Shown one piece after another: positions 16,640 through 24,331 of a stretch of DNA of 42,624 nucleotides; position 1 is the stretch's first letter, and each line of letters starts with the position of its first letter. Where the stretch lies: NCBI GenBank assembly GCA_019240115.1, contig JAFAYV010000044.1:1-42624 (forward strand), written 5' to 3'. The position numbers were made by a program, and so were the translations under genes. The DNA comes from Solirubrobacterales bacterium (GTDB taxonomy: Bacteria; Actinomycetota; Thermoleophilia; Solirubrobacterales; Solirubrobacteraceae). A model generated the notes under the pieces. That model searched no databases. It saw nothing but the letters and a program-made list of their open reading frames with translations, and was not told where the DNA came from.

Positions 16640-16855
16640 ATGAGTCGGGTTCGCCGCGCAGGATCGACCCCTCGAGCCCTTGTACGAGCATGTTGTCCGG
16701 CACCACAGATCAACCGCAACCCGCTCTCTCAGAACCGCCCGAGACCGCCCTCTTCCACGAGCTCGAGTTCGTCGAGCCGGGGATCTCCGCCGGCGAGCAG
16801 CCGCCCGCCCCCACGGAGATGCGGCTCTATGACTACGCGCGCTACAGCCAGCTGA
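16640..16855 (+). CDS. Short ORF with strong ribosome binding site, overlapping the cslA-like start
   Basis: A perfect AAGGAGG (16627-16633) stands 6 nt before the ATG at 16640, which opens a 71-codon frame (MSRVRRAGSTPRALVRAC...). This frame overlaps the first 55 codons of the synthase gene in another register. The synthase's own ATG at 16690 has no visible Shine-Dalgarno sequence. The peptide is basic and then Ser/Pro-rich, like an out-of-frame read of a GC-rich gene, so only the start region may matter, for example as a leader that delivers ribosomes to 16690. Real protein function is doubtful. Confidence 0.3.
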   Translation: MSRVRRAGSTPRALVRACCPAPQINRNPLSQNRPRPPSSTSSSSSSRGSPPASSRPPPRRCGSMTTRATAS

Positions 16856-18579
16856 CCGGTCCCCTGGTCAAGGCCGTCCCGGGCGACGCCGGCGTGCGCT
16901 ACCGGCGCCCGCCGGGCGTGCGGCCGGTCCGCCAGACGATCGGCGCGGCCTTCGTGCTCGTGCTGCAGAGCTGCTTCCTCGCCTGGCTGCTGCTCCCCGG
17001 CCACCTCCCCAAGCTCGGTCATCACATCTGGATCGCCGCCGGGTCGATCGTGATGGTCGGCTCGATCTATCTGATCGAGCTCTTTCGGCTGATCAACGTC
17101 GGCAGTCTCTGCGTCGCCTCCGCGCTCGCGCGCGATCCGGTCCCGATGGCGCCCGCGCCGGGCCTGCGGGTGGCGTTCCTGACGTCGATCGTGCCCTCCC
17201 GCGAGCCGATCGTGGTCGTCCGCCAGACGCTCGAGGCGGCCCGGCGGATCCGCCACGCCGGCGTCCTGGACATCTGGCTGCTCGACGAGGAGGACGACCC
17301 CATGGTGCGGGCGATGTGCGACGAGCTCGGCGTGCACCACTTCAGCCGCTTCGGGGTGCCCGAGTTCAACCGCGAAGCCGGCTGCTTCAAGGCCCGGACC
17401 AAGCACGGCAACTACAACTCCTGGGTCGCCGTCCACGGCCCCGAGTACGAGTTCTTCGTCTCGGTCGATCCCGACCACGTGCCGCTGCCGAGCTTCTGCG
17501 AGCGCCTGCTCGGCTACTTCCGCGACCCCGACGTCGCGTTCGTCGTCGGACCGCAGGTCTACGGCAACTACGACAACTTCGTCACCAAGGGCGCCGAGTC
17601 CCAGCAGTTCGTCTTCCACGGGCTCATCCAGCGCCTCGGCAACCGCTTCCGGAGCCCGATGCTCGTCGGCACCAACAACGCGGTGCGGATCTCGGCGCTC
17701 GAGCAGGTCGGGGGCCTGCGCGACAGCATCACCGAGGACCTTGCCACGAGCCTGGCGTTTCACTCGAGCATCAACGCCGAGACCGCGAACAACTGGGTCT
17801 CGGTGTACACCCCCGACGTCCTCTCGGTCGGCGAGGGCCCGAGCAACTTCACCGACTTCTTCAGCCAGCAGCACCGCTGGGCGCGCGGCACCTTCGAGAA
17901 CTTCCGCGGGCATCTGTGGCGCAGCATGCGCGGGCTGCGGATGGGCCCGCGGCTGCACTACTCGCTAATCACCTCCTACTACCCGTCGGCCGCGATCGGC
18001 TGGATCCTCGGCGGCGTCAACGCGGTCATCTACCTGACGATGGGCGCGAGCGGGCTGAAGGTCCCCGCGCACGTGTGGGTCGCGGTCTACGTCGATCTCG
18101 CCGCGGTCCAGTTCTGCCTGTACGCGTCGAACCGCAAGCACAACGTCTCTCCGCACGAGCTGCCCGGATCATCGGGCGCCATAGGCATGTTCATGTCGGT
18201 GCTCGCCGCGCCGATCTACGTCGTCGCGCTCGTGGGAACGATGCTGCGGCGCAAGCAGGGCTTCGTCGTGACCCCGAAGGGCACCTACGCCTCGGCCGAC
18301 ACGATCGCCACGTTTCGCGTGCACCTGGCATGGGGCGCGCTGGTCGCGGCCGCGCTCGTCGTCTCGCTGTGGCTGGACCGGCCCGTGGCGACGATGCGCT
18401 GGTGGTCGCTGACCCTCGTCTGCCTCTGCTTGACGCCGTACGCGATCTCGCTCTACGAGCGGGCGAGGAACCACAGGCTGCTGCGCGCCGAGGCGATCCC
18501 GCCCGGCGCCAAGGCACGGATCGCCAACACCGTCGCCGCCGAGCACGCGGGCGGCATGACCCAGACGGAGGCAGCATGA
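16690..18579 (+). CDS. cslA: Cellulose-synthase-like GT2 membrane glycosyltransferase (CslA-type)
   Basis: This is a 629-aa processive GT2. A ~80-residue N-terminus precedes two TM helices (about 84-102 and 113-136). The GT-A domain follows with D199 in LLDEEDD, the DxD motif DPD (260-262), TED (348-350) and QQHRW (393-397). These are the four signatures of cellulose/hyaluronan/chitin-type synthases. Five further TM helices lie in the C-terminal third. The downstream gene overlaps by ATGA and encodes a GlxA-like oxidase. Known precedent: Streptomyces CslA and GlxA are adjacent and together make a beta-glucan-like polymer at the cell surface. The same role is inferred here. The polymer could be beta-1,4-glucan or another beta-glycan. 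No PilZ domain is visible. Confidence 0.88.
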   Translation: MLSGTTDQPQPALSEPPETALFHELEFVEPGISAGEQPPAPTEMRLYDYARYSQLTGPLVKAVPGDAGVRYRRPPGVRPVRQTIGAAFVLVLQSCFLAWLLLPGHLPKLGHHIWIAAGSIVMVGSIYLIELFRLINVGSLCVASALARDPVPMAPAPGLRVAFLTSIVPSREPIVVVRQTLEAARRIRHAGVLDIWLLDEEDDPMVRAMCDELGVHHFSRFGVPEFNREAGCFKARTKHGNYNSWVAVHGPEYEFFVSVDPDHVPLPSFCERLLGYFRDPDVAFVVGPQVYGNYDNFVTKGAESQQFVFHGLIQRLGNRFRSPMLVGTNNAVRISALEQVGGLRDSITEDLATSLAFHSSINAETANNWVSVYTPDVLSVGEGPSNFTDFFSQQHRWARGTFENFRGHLWRSMRGLRMGPRLHYSLITSYYPSAAIGWILGGVNAVIYLTMGASGLKVPAHVWVAVYVDLAAVQFCLYASNRKHNVSPHELPGSSGAIGMFMSVLAAPIYVVALVGTMLRRKQGFVVTPKGTYASADTIATFRVHLAWGALVAAALVVSLWLDRPVATMRWWSLTLVCLCLTPYAISLYERARNHRLLRAEAIPPGAKARIANTVAAEHAGGMTQTEAA

Positions 18580-20528
18580 CCGCCCAGAGACAGCGAACCC
18601 GCGTTCGACGCACCCAAGCCTTCGTCGGGTTGCTGGTGCTCGTCGCGCTGGTCGTCGTCAACGGCCCGCCGCTCGTCGGCTTCGGCAAGCACGAGTACCA
18701 CCAGTGGCAGATCACCCGCCTCTCCTACAAGGAGAAGTACGGATACTGGGCCAACCTCCCGATTCCCAGCGGGAAGCGGGTCAACGCGATCCACTCGATC
18801 CTGCTGAACACCGGCAAGGTGCTGATCATGGCCGGGTCGGGCAACGACGTCGGCAACTTCGCGGCCGGGAAGTTCGAGTCGGTCGTGTACAACCCGGCGA
18901 ACAACACCTTCAAGAAGATCAAGACCCCCTCGGACCTGTTCTGCTCGGGACACGTGATCCTGCCCGACGGCAAGGTCCTGATCGCCGGCGGCACGACCCG
19001 GTACGAGGTCCTGGCCAACCAGATCCGCTACGCCGCCGGGGTGATGACGATCGTCAACCGCAGCACCACGAACTCGCTGCGCTTGGCGGAGGGGACGACC
19101 TTCCGCGCGACCTCGGGCCAGCTCTACTGGGCCACCGCGGCGGTCGACGTCCCGCCCGCCCGCGCGGGCACCGTGCTGCGCGGCGCCCGGCGCATCGCGG
19201 TCACCAACCCGAGCTACACGCCGCTGTGGGTCAAGGCCGAGAAGACCGGCAACGCCCCGATCGTCAACCAGGCGCAGAACTTCGCGATCCCGAGCCTCTC
19301 GGGAGCGCAGAGCGCGGGACTGCAGGCGAGCTCGTTCAGCATCACGCGCAACCAGCAGAACTTCTGGGGCAGCCGCAAGTCCTACATCTTCAACCCGGAG
19401 ACCGAGACCTACCAGAAGGTCTCGGACCTGAACATCGCGCGCTGGTATCCGACGCTCGTCGGCCTCGCCGACGGCAAGGTGCTCGCGGTCTCGGGCCTCG
19501 ACGGGTTCGGCAACATCATCCCGGGCCAGTCGGAGATCTTCGATCCCAAGACGAACCGCTGGACGATGAAGCGCAATCTGACCAAGTCGTTCCCGACCTA
19601 CCCGGCGCTGTTCCTGATGCCCAACGGGGACCTGTTCTTCACCGGCGCGAGCGCCGGCTACGGGCCGGACACCCAGGCCTGGCGCACCCCGGGCATCTGG
19701 AACCCGTTCACGAACCGCTTCCAGCCCGTCGGCAAGGGGATGCGCGCCCCCAACGAGCTCGAGACCGCCGGCAGCCTGCTGCTGCCGCCCGCCCAGGACC
19801 AGCGCTACGCGGTCATCGGCGGCGGGGGCGTCGGCCAGTCGCCGCTGTCGACCGGCCGCATCGACGTCGTCGACCTGCGGCAGCGCAACCCAGTGTGGAA
19901 GCCCGAAGGCAGCCTGCCCGTCGGCACCCGGTACCCCGAGCTCGTGATCACTCCCAACGACGGGCTGGTCATCTCGGGCGGCTCGAAGGGCTATCGTGGA
20001 CTCCACGGGTCCGACCTGCTCGAGTGCCACCTGTTCGAGCCCTCGACCGGCAAGCTGTCAACGCTCGCGTCGCCGCTCGTCGGACGCGATTATCACTCCG
20101 AGGCGCTGCTGCTCCCCGACGGTCGCATCCTGACCATGGGCGGCAACCCGCTGTTCGGCAACAAGCAGGACACCAAGCCTGAGGTGTTCCGTCAGAAGAT
20201 GACGATCTTCTATCCGCCATACTTGTTCCACGGCAAGCGCCCGCAGCTCACCGGGGGACCGACCCAGCTGGGGCGCGGACAGACCGGCGTGTTCACCACC
20301 CCCGACCCCGACGCGATCGTCAAGGCCCGGCTCATCCACCCGAGCGCGGTCACCCACGTCACCGACGTCCAGCAGCGGTCGATCGCGCTGACGATCCATC
20401 GCAATGCGGGCTCGGTGTCACTGACCGTCCCGGAGGGGGCGGGTCTCGTCCCGTCGGGCTGGTACATGGTGTTCGTCGACAACCGCATCGGCGTGCCCTC
20501 GGTCGCGCGCTGGGTGCACGTCGGCTGA
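18576..20528 (+). CDS. glxA: GlxA-like copper-radical (galactose-oxidase-family) protein
   Basis: The 650-aa protein has one N-terminal membrane segment (about 15-31), so it is an anchored extracellular enzyme. A Kelch-type beta-propeller is followed by a C-terminal DUF1929 beta domain (from about 540). By alignment to galactose oxidase from memory, all active-site residues are present: Cys123 (LFCSGH) for the Tyr-Cys cofactor, Tyr291 (ARWYPT), Tyr506-His507 (GRDYHS) and His594 (SAVTHV). The family oxidises a primary alcohol or aldehyde with O2, giving H2O2. Streptomyces GlxA is needed with CslA for glycan deposition. Translational coupling to the synthase (ATGA) supports the same partnership. 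Natural substrate unknown. Confidence 0.9.
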   Translation: MTAQRQRTRVRRTQAFVGLLVLVALVVVNGPPLVGFGKHEYHQWQITRLSYKEKYGYWANLPIPSGKRVNAIHSILLNTGKVLIMAGSGNDVGNFAAGKFESVVYNPANNTFKKIKTPSDLFCSGHVILPDGKVLIAGGTTRYEVLANQIRYAAGVMTIVNRSTTNSLRLAEGTTFRATSGQLYWATAAVDVPPARAGTVLRGARRIAVTNPSYTPLWVKAEKTGNAPIVNQAQNFAIPSLSGAQSAGLQASSFSITRNQQNFWGSRKSYIFNPETETYQKVSDLNIARWYPTLVGLADGKVLAVSGLDGFGNIIPGQSEIFDPKTNRWTMKRNLTKSFPTYPALFLMPNGDLFFTGASAGYGPDTQAWRTPGIWNPFTNRFQPVGKGMRAPNELETAGSLLLPPAQDQRYAVIGGGGVGQSPLSTGRIDVVDLRQRNPVWKPEGSLPVGTRYPELVITPNDGLVISGGSKGYRGLHGSDLLECHLFEPSTGKLSTLASPLVGRDYHSEALLLPDGRILTMGGNPLFGNKQDTKPEVFRQKMTIFYPPYLFHGKRPQLTGGPTQLGRGQTGVFTTPDPDAIVKARLIHPSAVTHVTDVQQRSIALTIHRNAGSVSLTVPEGAGLVPSGWYMVFVDNRIGVPSVARWVHVG

Positions 20529-20538
20529 CCCGGGGCGG

Positions 20539-21555
20539 GTGGCGCGGATGTCGCGACTTCGCGCAGCCGGTCTGTTGGCGCTCGTGCTCGCGCTCGTGGC
20601 GGCGGGCTGCGGGTCCAGTGCGCACGGCGATCCGCGGCCGAGCCCTTCGCGGCGCAGCGATCCGCTCGCGGGGCTGCGGCTGTACGTCGTCCCGTCGGCG
20701 CCGGCCGTCGCGCAGGCCCGGATCTGGCAGGCCGCCGGCCGCCGTCGCGACGCCGTCGCGATCGAGCGGATCGCGAGCCAGCCGACGGCGACGTGGCTGA
20801 CCGGCTCGCGGTCGGATGCGGGCACCGCCCGCGGGCTCGCCGCTGCGGCAGCGCGCGCCGGCCGGATCCCGCTGCTGACGCTGTACGACATCCCCAACCG
20901 CGACTGTCACGGGTACTCGTCGGGCGGCGCGAGGAGCTCGTCCGCGTACCTGGGGTGGGTGGCGAGCATCGCCAACGCGATCGGCGATCGCGGGGCGATC
21001 GTCATCCTCGAGCCCGATGCCATCGATCAGGCGACCGGCGGCTGTCACGACCGCGCGGCGGCGATGGCCACGTTCCGGCTGCTCGGGCACGCCGTGGGGA
21101 CGCTGAAGAGCCGGGCGGGCGGGCATATCCACGTCTACATCGACGCCGGCAACTCCGGCTGGCAGTCGGTCAACGCGATCGCGGGGCCGCTGCTGACCGC
21201 GGACGTGCGCCAGGCCGATGGCTTCGCGCTCAACGTCGCCAACTTCCAGACAACCCAGGCCTCGATCGCCTACGGGACGGCGCTGTCGCGCCTGGTCGGC
21301 GGCAAGCACTTCGTCATCGACACGGGCCGCAACGGCGCCGGGCCCGCGTCGGGAGGAATGCAGTCGTGGTGCAATCCGACGGGACGCGCCCTCGGCCAGG
21401 CGCCGACGACCGACCCGGGCACCCCGCTCGTCGACGCGCTGCTGTGGGTCAAGTACCCCGGCGAGTCCGATGGCAGCTGCGGACGCGGCGATCCGTCGGC
21501 CGGGCAGTGGTGGCCCGGCTATGCGCTCGGGCTCGCCGAGCGCACCGCGGGATGA
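20539..21555 (+). CDS. GH6 family glycoside hydrolase, probable lipoprotein (CslZ-like)
   Basis: Starting at GTG 20539 gives 338 aa; the ATG at 20548 is an equally good start. The N-terminus is a lipoprotein signal with LVAAGC (Cys24). The rest is a GH6 catalytic domain: YDIPNRDC (Asp122 corresponds to the assisting Asp), ILEPDAID (Asp160, the general acid position), YIDAGNSGW (Asp202) and WVKYPGESDG (Asp311). Family knowledge: GH6 enzymes are inverting beta-1,4-glucanases or cellobiohydrolases. It lies 10 nt after glxA, as a GH6 gene does beside Streptomyces cslA-glxA, so it probably trims the polymer made by the synthase. Its 3' end overlaps the convergent GH6 gene by 37 nt. Confidence 0.9.
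   Translation: MARMSRLRAAGLLALVLALVAAGCGSSAHGDPRPSPSRRSDPLAGLRLYVVPSAPAVAQARIWQAAGRRRDAVAIERIASQPTATWLTGSRSDAGTARGLAAAAARAGRIPLLTLYDIPNRDCHGYSSGGARSSSAYLGWVASIANAIGDRGAIVILEPDAIDQATGGCHDRAAAMATFRLLGHAVGTLKSRAGGHIHVYIDAGNSGWQSVNAIAGPLLTADVRQADGFALNVANFQTTQASIAYGTALSRLVGGKHFVIDTGRNGAGPASGGMQSWCNPTGRALGQAPTTDPGTPLVDALLWVKYPGESDGSCGRGDPSAGQWWPGYALGLAERTAG
21214..21344 (+). repeat. Inverted repeat arm 1 inside the plus-strand GH6 gene
   Basis: These 131 bp match 21832-21962 on the opposite strand with 8 mismatches by hand count (about 94%). Long runs are identical even at synonymous sites. They encode the DGFALNVANFQTTQASIAYG block and the GGKHFVIDTGRNGAG block of GH6. Confidence 0.85.
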
Positions 21556-22649
21556 CCGCTCGCCGCCGACTGACCGCCCGCCGCCGCGGCGGGGTGGCCG
21601 CTCGCCGCCGCGGTCGCCGGGGTGTGGTCGACGAGGCCGAGGGCGTATTGCGGCCACCAGACGCCCGCCGGCGGATCGCCGAGGCTGCAGGCGCCGTCGG
21701 ACTCCCCCGGATACTTCACCCATAGGAAGCCGTCGACGAGCGGCACTCCGGTGTGCAGCGTCGGAGCGCTGCCGAGCGCGCGCCCGCGCGGATTGCACCA
21801 CTGATCGACCCCCCCGCCGCTCCCGGGCGGCGGCCCGGCGCCGTTGCGGCCCGTGTCGATGACGAAGTGCTTGCCGCCGAGCTCGCGCGAGAGCTCGGTC
21901 CCGTAGGCGATCGAGGCCTGGGTTGTCTGGAAGTTGGCGACGTTGAGCGCGAACCCGTCGGCCTGGGCGATCCCGGATTGCAGCAGCGGCTCGTCGAGCT
22001 GCGCGGGCGAGAGCCAGCCGGCGTGTCCGGCATCGAGGTAGACGCGCGCGCGAGGGTCGGACTTCAGTCGCGTCACCGCCGCCGCCAGCAGCTGGTAGCG
22101 CGCCAGCGCCTGATCGGGGGAGATGCAGCCGGAGGCGGCCTGGTCGATCGCGTCGGGTTCGACCACGACGATCACGCGACGGGTGCCGAGGCCCTGCGCG
22201 ACCTGGTCGATCCAGCGCTCGTATTCGCCGGCGCTTCGAGCTCCGCCCGCCGAGTAGCTCTGGCAGTCGCGGTCGGGGATGTCGTAGAGGACGAGCTGGG
22301 CGATGCCGTTGGCCTGGGCGGCGGCCGCCACCAGGCGCGCGGCGGCGGCACGCGGCGACTCGTTGCCCGTCAGCCACACGGCGGTCGGCTGCACCGCGAT
22401 CCGCAGAACCGCCCGGGCGTCGCGGGCGTCGCCCGTCGCCCGCCACACGCGCGCCTGGGACAGCGCCGGCGTGTCCGGGTTGACGTACAGGCCGCCCGAC
22501 GCGGGCGGAACCGAGATGGCGGCGGCCTGACGTGGGGCGCGGTGCGAGGCGATGCTCGTCCGGCTCGCGTCGCGCCCGCAGCCGGAGATCGCGGCGCCGG
22601 AGATCGCGATGAGGAGCAGCACAACGATGGAGAGAGTGCGGCCACGCAT
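21519..22649 (-). CDS. Second GH6 family glycoside hydrolase, lipoprotein
   Basis: The 376-aa protein has a signal peptide ending in a canonical lipobox ISGC (Cys24). GH6 motifs are YDIPDRDC (Asp128), VVEPDAID (Asp166), YLDAGHAGW (Asp206) and WVKYPGESDG (Asp318), all acidic residues intact. A ~32-residue Ala/Gly/His-rich tail follows the domain. GAGGTG lies 6 nt before the ATG. It is convergent with, and close in sequence to, the GH6 gene at 20539-21555, suggesting inverted duplication or gene conversion. Reading along the minus strand it follows the sigma factor and LuxR genes after a 41-nt gap, so it may be under their control while its twin follows glxA. It is probably a surface beta-glucanase. 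Confidence 0.9.
   Translation of the reverse strand: MRGRTLSIVVLLLIAISGAAISGCGRDASRTSIASHRAPRQAAAISVPPASGGLYVNPDTPALSQARVWRATGDARDARAVLRIAVQPTAVWLTGNESPRAAAARLVAAAAQANGIAQLVLYDIPDRDCQSYSAGGARSAGEYERWIDQVAQGLGTRRVIVVVEPDAIDQAASGCISPDQALARYQLLAAAVTRLKSDPRARVYLDAGHAGWLSPAQLDEPLLQSGIAQADGFALNVANFQTTQASIAYGTELSRELGGKHFVIDTGRNGAGPPPGSGGGVDQWCNPRGRALGSAPTLHTGVPLVDGFLWVKYPGESDGACSLGDPPAGVWWPQYALGLVDHTPATAAASGHPAAAAGGQSAASGHPAVRSASPSA
21832..21962 (-). repeat. Inverted repeat arm 2 inside the minus-strand GH6 gene
   Basis: This is the partner of 21214-21344. The arms are separated by 487 bp, so a single-stranded molecule could form a long hairpin. The flanks diverge outside these 131 bp. Confidence 0.85.
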
Positions 22650-22690
22650 GGGCGCACCTCAATATGCCAAGCGGCGAGCTTCGGCGGCCG

Positions 22691-23368
22691 TCAGGCGGCG
22701 GAGCGCGCCTTGCGCACGGGGGCGCGCCCCGCGCGCGTGGCCACCGGTGCCAGCGCGGCCGCGAGCAGCCGCTCGTCGGGATCGAGCATCAGCGCGGTGG
22801 CCTCCCGGCGCGAGCGCACGCCGAGCTTGTCGAAGGCGGTGACGAGATGGCCCTTGATCGTGCTCTCGGCCAGGTGCAGGCGGCTCGCGATCTCGCGGTT
22901 GGAGAGCCCCGCGGCGACGAGCGCCAGCGCTTGCTTCTCGCGCTGGGAGAAGCTCGGTCGCGCGACGAGGCGAACGCGCTCGCGGGGGACGCAGACGAGC
23001 CCGGCCGCAGCGGCGAGGACCGCCGGGACGAGCGCGGCCCCGATCTGCGCCGTGGGCACGAAGCCGGCGGCTCCGGCGTCGATCGTCTGGCGCGGCAGGC
23101 CCCCGCCGCGGTCCTCGGCGACCGCCACGACCGCCGAGCCCCGCAGCGTCCGGCGCAGCATCCGCAGCGTCTGCAGCCCGTCGGCGGGTGCGGCGAAGGC
23201 GGCGAGCACGACGACCTCGACGCCCTTGCCGACCAGCTCCTCTCCCGCGTGGTCAGACCGCACGCCCGCCACGGGCGGCAGCCCTCCGTCCATGAGCGCC
23301 CGCGTCAGCGCCGCCACGTCGGCGGCGTCGTCGTGCAGGACGCCGACGCGCATGTCGGGCAGCTTCAC
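22691..23368 (-). CDS. LuxR-family regulator with degenerate receiver domain
   Basis: The 225-aa protein has an N-terminal domain (about 6-125) with the pattern of a response-regulator receiver: GVLHDD, a central VEVVVLAAF strand and an AGAAGFVP loop. The phospho-acceptor Asp expected at the end of the VVVL strand is Ala. The C-terminal LuxR/NarL helix-turn-helix (about 139-195) is intact: FSQREKQALALVAAGLSNRE, then STIKGHLVTAFDKLGV. It starts in the stop of the sigma gene (ATGA) and is probably co-transcribed with it. The regulator may respond to ligand or protein partners rather than phosphorylation. Possible targets are the GH6 and cslA genes next to it. Confidence 0.85.
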   Translation of the reverse strand: MKLPDMRVGVLHDDAADVAALTRALMDGGLPPVAGVRSDHAGEELVGKGVEVVVLAAFAAPADGLQTLRMLRRTLRGSAVVAVAEDRGGGLPRQTIDAGAAGFVPTAQIGAALVPAVLAAAAGLVCVPRERVRLVARPSFSQREKQALALVAAGLSNREIASRLHLAESTIKGHLVTAFDKLGVRSRREATALMLDPDERLLAAALAPVATRAGRAPVRKARSAA

Positions 23369-24000
23369 GTCGCCGCGTGCCGGCTCGAGCCCTTCGTGAA
23401 GGGGCTCGACTCCAGCCGGACGAGCTCGTCGCGCAGCGCGCGGCGCCCGCGATGGTGCAGTCCGTGGATCGACCCCTCCGAGCGGCCCATGCGCTCGGCG
23501 ATCTCGGCGGGCGACAACCCGTAGACGTGGCGCAGGATGATGACCTCGCGCTGCTCCTCGGTCAGCGTTCCCAGCGCGTCGCGCACCGTCTGAGGACGGT
23601 CGAGGTCGGCGCCGCAGCTCTGATCGGGATCGAACAGCGTCTCCACCGGCGTCGCGCGGCGCGCGCGGAGGTGGTCGATCGCCAGGTTGCGGGCCATGCG
23701 CAGCAGCCAGGCGAAGAACGGCACGCCGCGATCGTCGTACTTGTTGATCGCGGTCATCAGCTTGGTGAACACGAGCTGGGTGACGTCCTCGGCCTCGTGC
23801 TCATCCTGGAGGATCGAGCGGACGTAGCCGAAGACGTTCGACGAATAGCTGACGTAGAGGTAGCGCAGCGCCTGCTGGTCGCCCTGCTTGGCGGCCGCGA
23901 CGGCGAGCCGGGTCTTGGAGAGCGTCTCCGGCGACTCGTCCAGGCTCGTCCCGGACTTGAAGCCGATGGTGCTCGGCACAGCGGTGAACGGACTCAACAT
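23365..24000 (-). CDS. ECF-like sigma-70 family RNA polymerase sigma factor
   Basis: The 211-aa protein has region 2 at about 44-113 (DEHEAEDVTQLVFTKL and FFAWLLRMARNLAIDHLRAR) and region 4 at about 140-193 (LTEEQREVIILRHVYGLSPA, then IAERMGRSEGSIHGLHHRGR). Regions 1 and 3 are absent, as in group 4 (ECF) factors. A ~35-residue N-terminal extension precedes region 2. AAGGGG lies 7 nt before the ATG. No anti-sigma gene is adjacent; instead a LuxR-type gene overlaps its stop. It heads a minus-strand unit that ends with a GH6 gene, so control of glycan remodelling is a plausible but unproved role. Confidence 0.9.
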   Translation of the reverse strand: MLSPFTAVPSTIGFKSGTSLDESPETLSKTRLAVAAAKQGDQQALRYLYVSYSSNVFGYVRSILQDEHEAEDVTQLVFTKLMTAINKYDDRGVPFFAWLLRMARNLAIDHLRARRATPVETLFDPDQSCGADLDRPQTVRDALGTLTEEQREVIILRHVYGLSPAEIAERMGRSEGSIHGLHHRGRRALRDELVRLESSPFTKGSSRHAAT

Positions 24001-24331
24001 GAAATGCCCCTTGTCTTGAATGCGCTCGCCGCGAGTCGCGTCATCCGTCCCCGAGCGCCCTCCTGGCGTCGAGTGACTCTGCTGCCGCTTTGAGCCCCCA
24101 TGAGCGAGAACTGCGCCCCCGCTCTGCTTGCACGACGAGTATCCGGGCGGTCCCGAAGCCGGTCAATGACCGGTCAGGCGCATTGCTCCGTTCACTCTTC
24201 TGAACGCCGCATGGCCCTTCGGTCACGACTTGTGCTTCCTTTCTGCACGTGCGGCAGCGAAAAAGTGCGCACAGCGGCCGTTAATCAGATATGTCGGCGC
24301 ACACGACCGAATCACGACCTGGAGCGATGCG
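24001..24331. promoter_or_regulatory. Divergent spacer between sigma operon and LuxR gene
   Basis: No convincing gene lies in these 331 bp, which are less GC-rich than their surroundings. A 7-1-7 inverted repeat CCGGTCAATGACCGG is at 24159-24173, and the half-site CCGGTCA recurs directly at 24170-24176. An 8-bp palindrome GTGCGCAC and an AT-rich patch (TTAATCAGATATG) lie 40-75 bp before the plus-strand gene. These are candidate operator and promoter elements. Confidence 0.45.

Noticed and set aside
18576-20528. Kelch-like structural protein without enzyme activity
   Set aside because: All copper ligands and the cofactor Cys of galactose-oxidase-like enzymes are present at the expected motifs, so an active oxidase is the better call.
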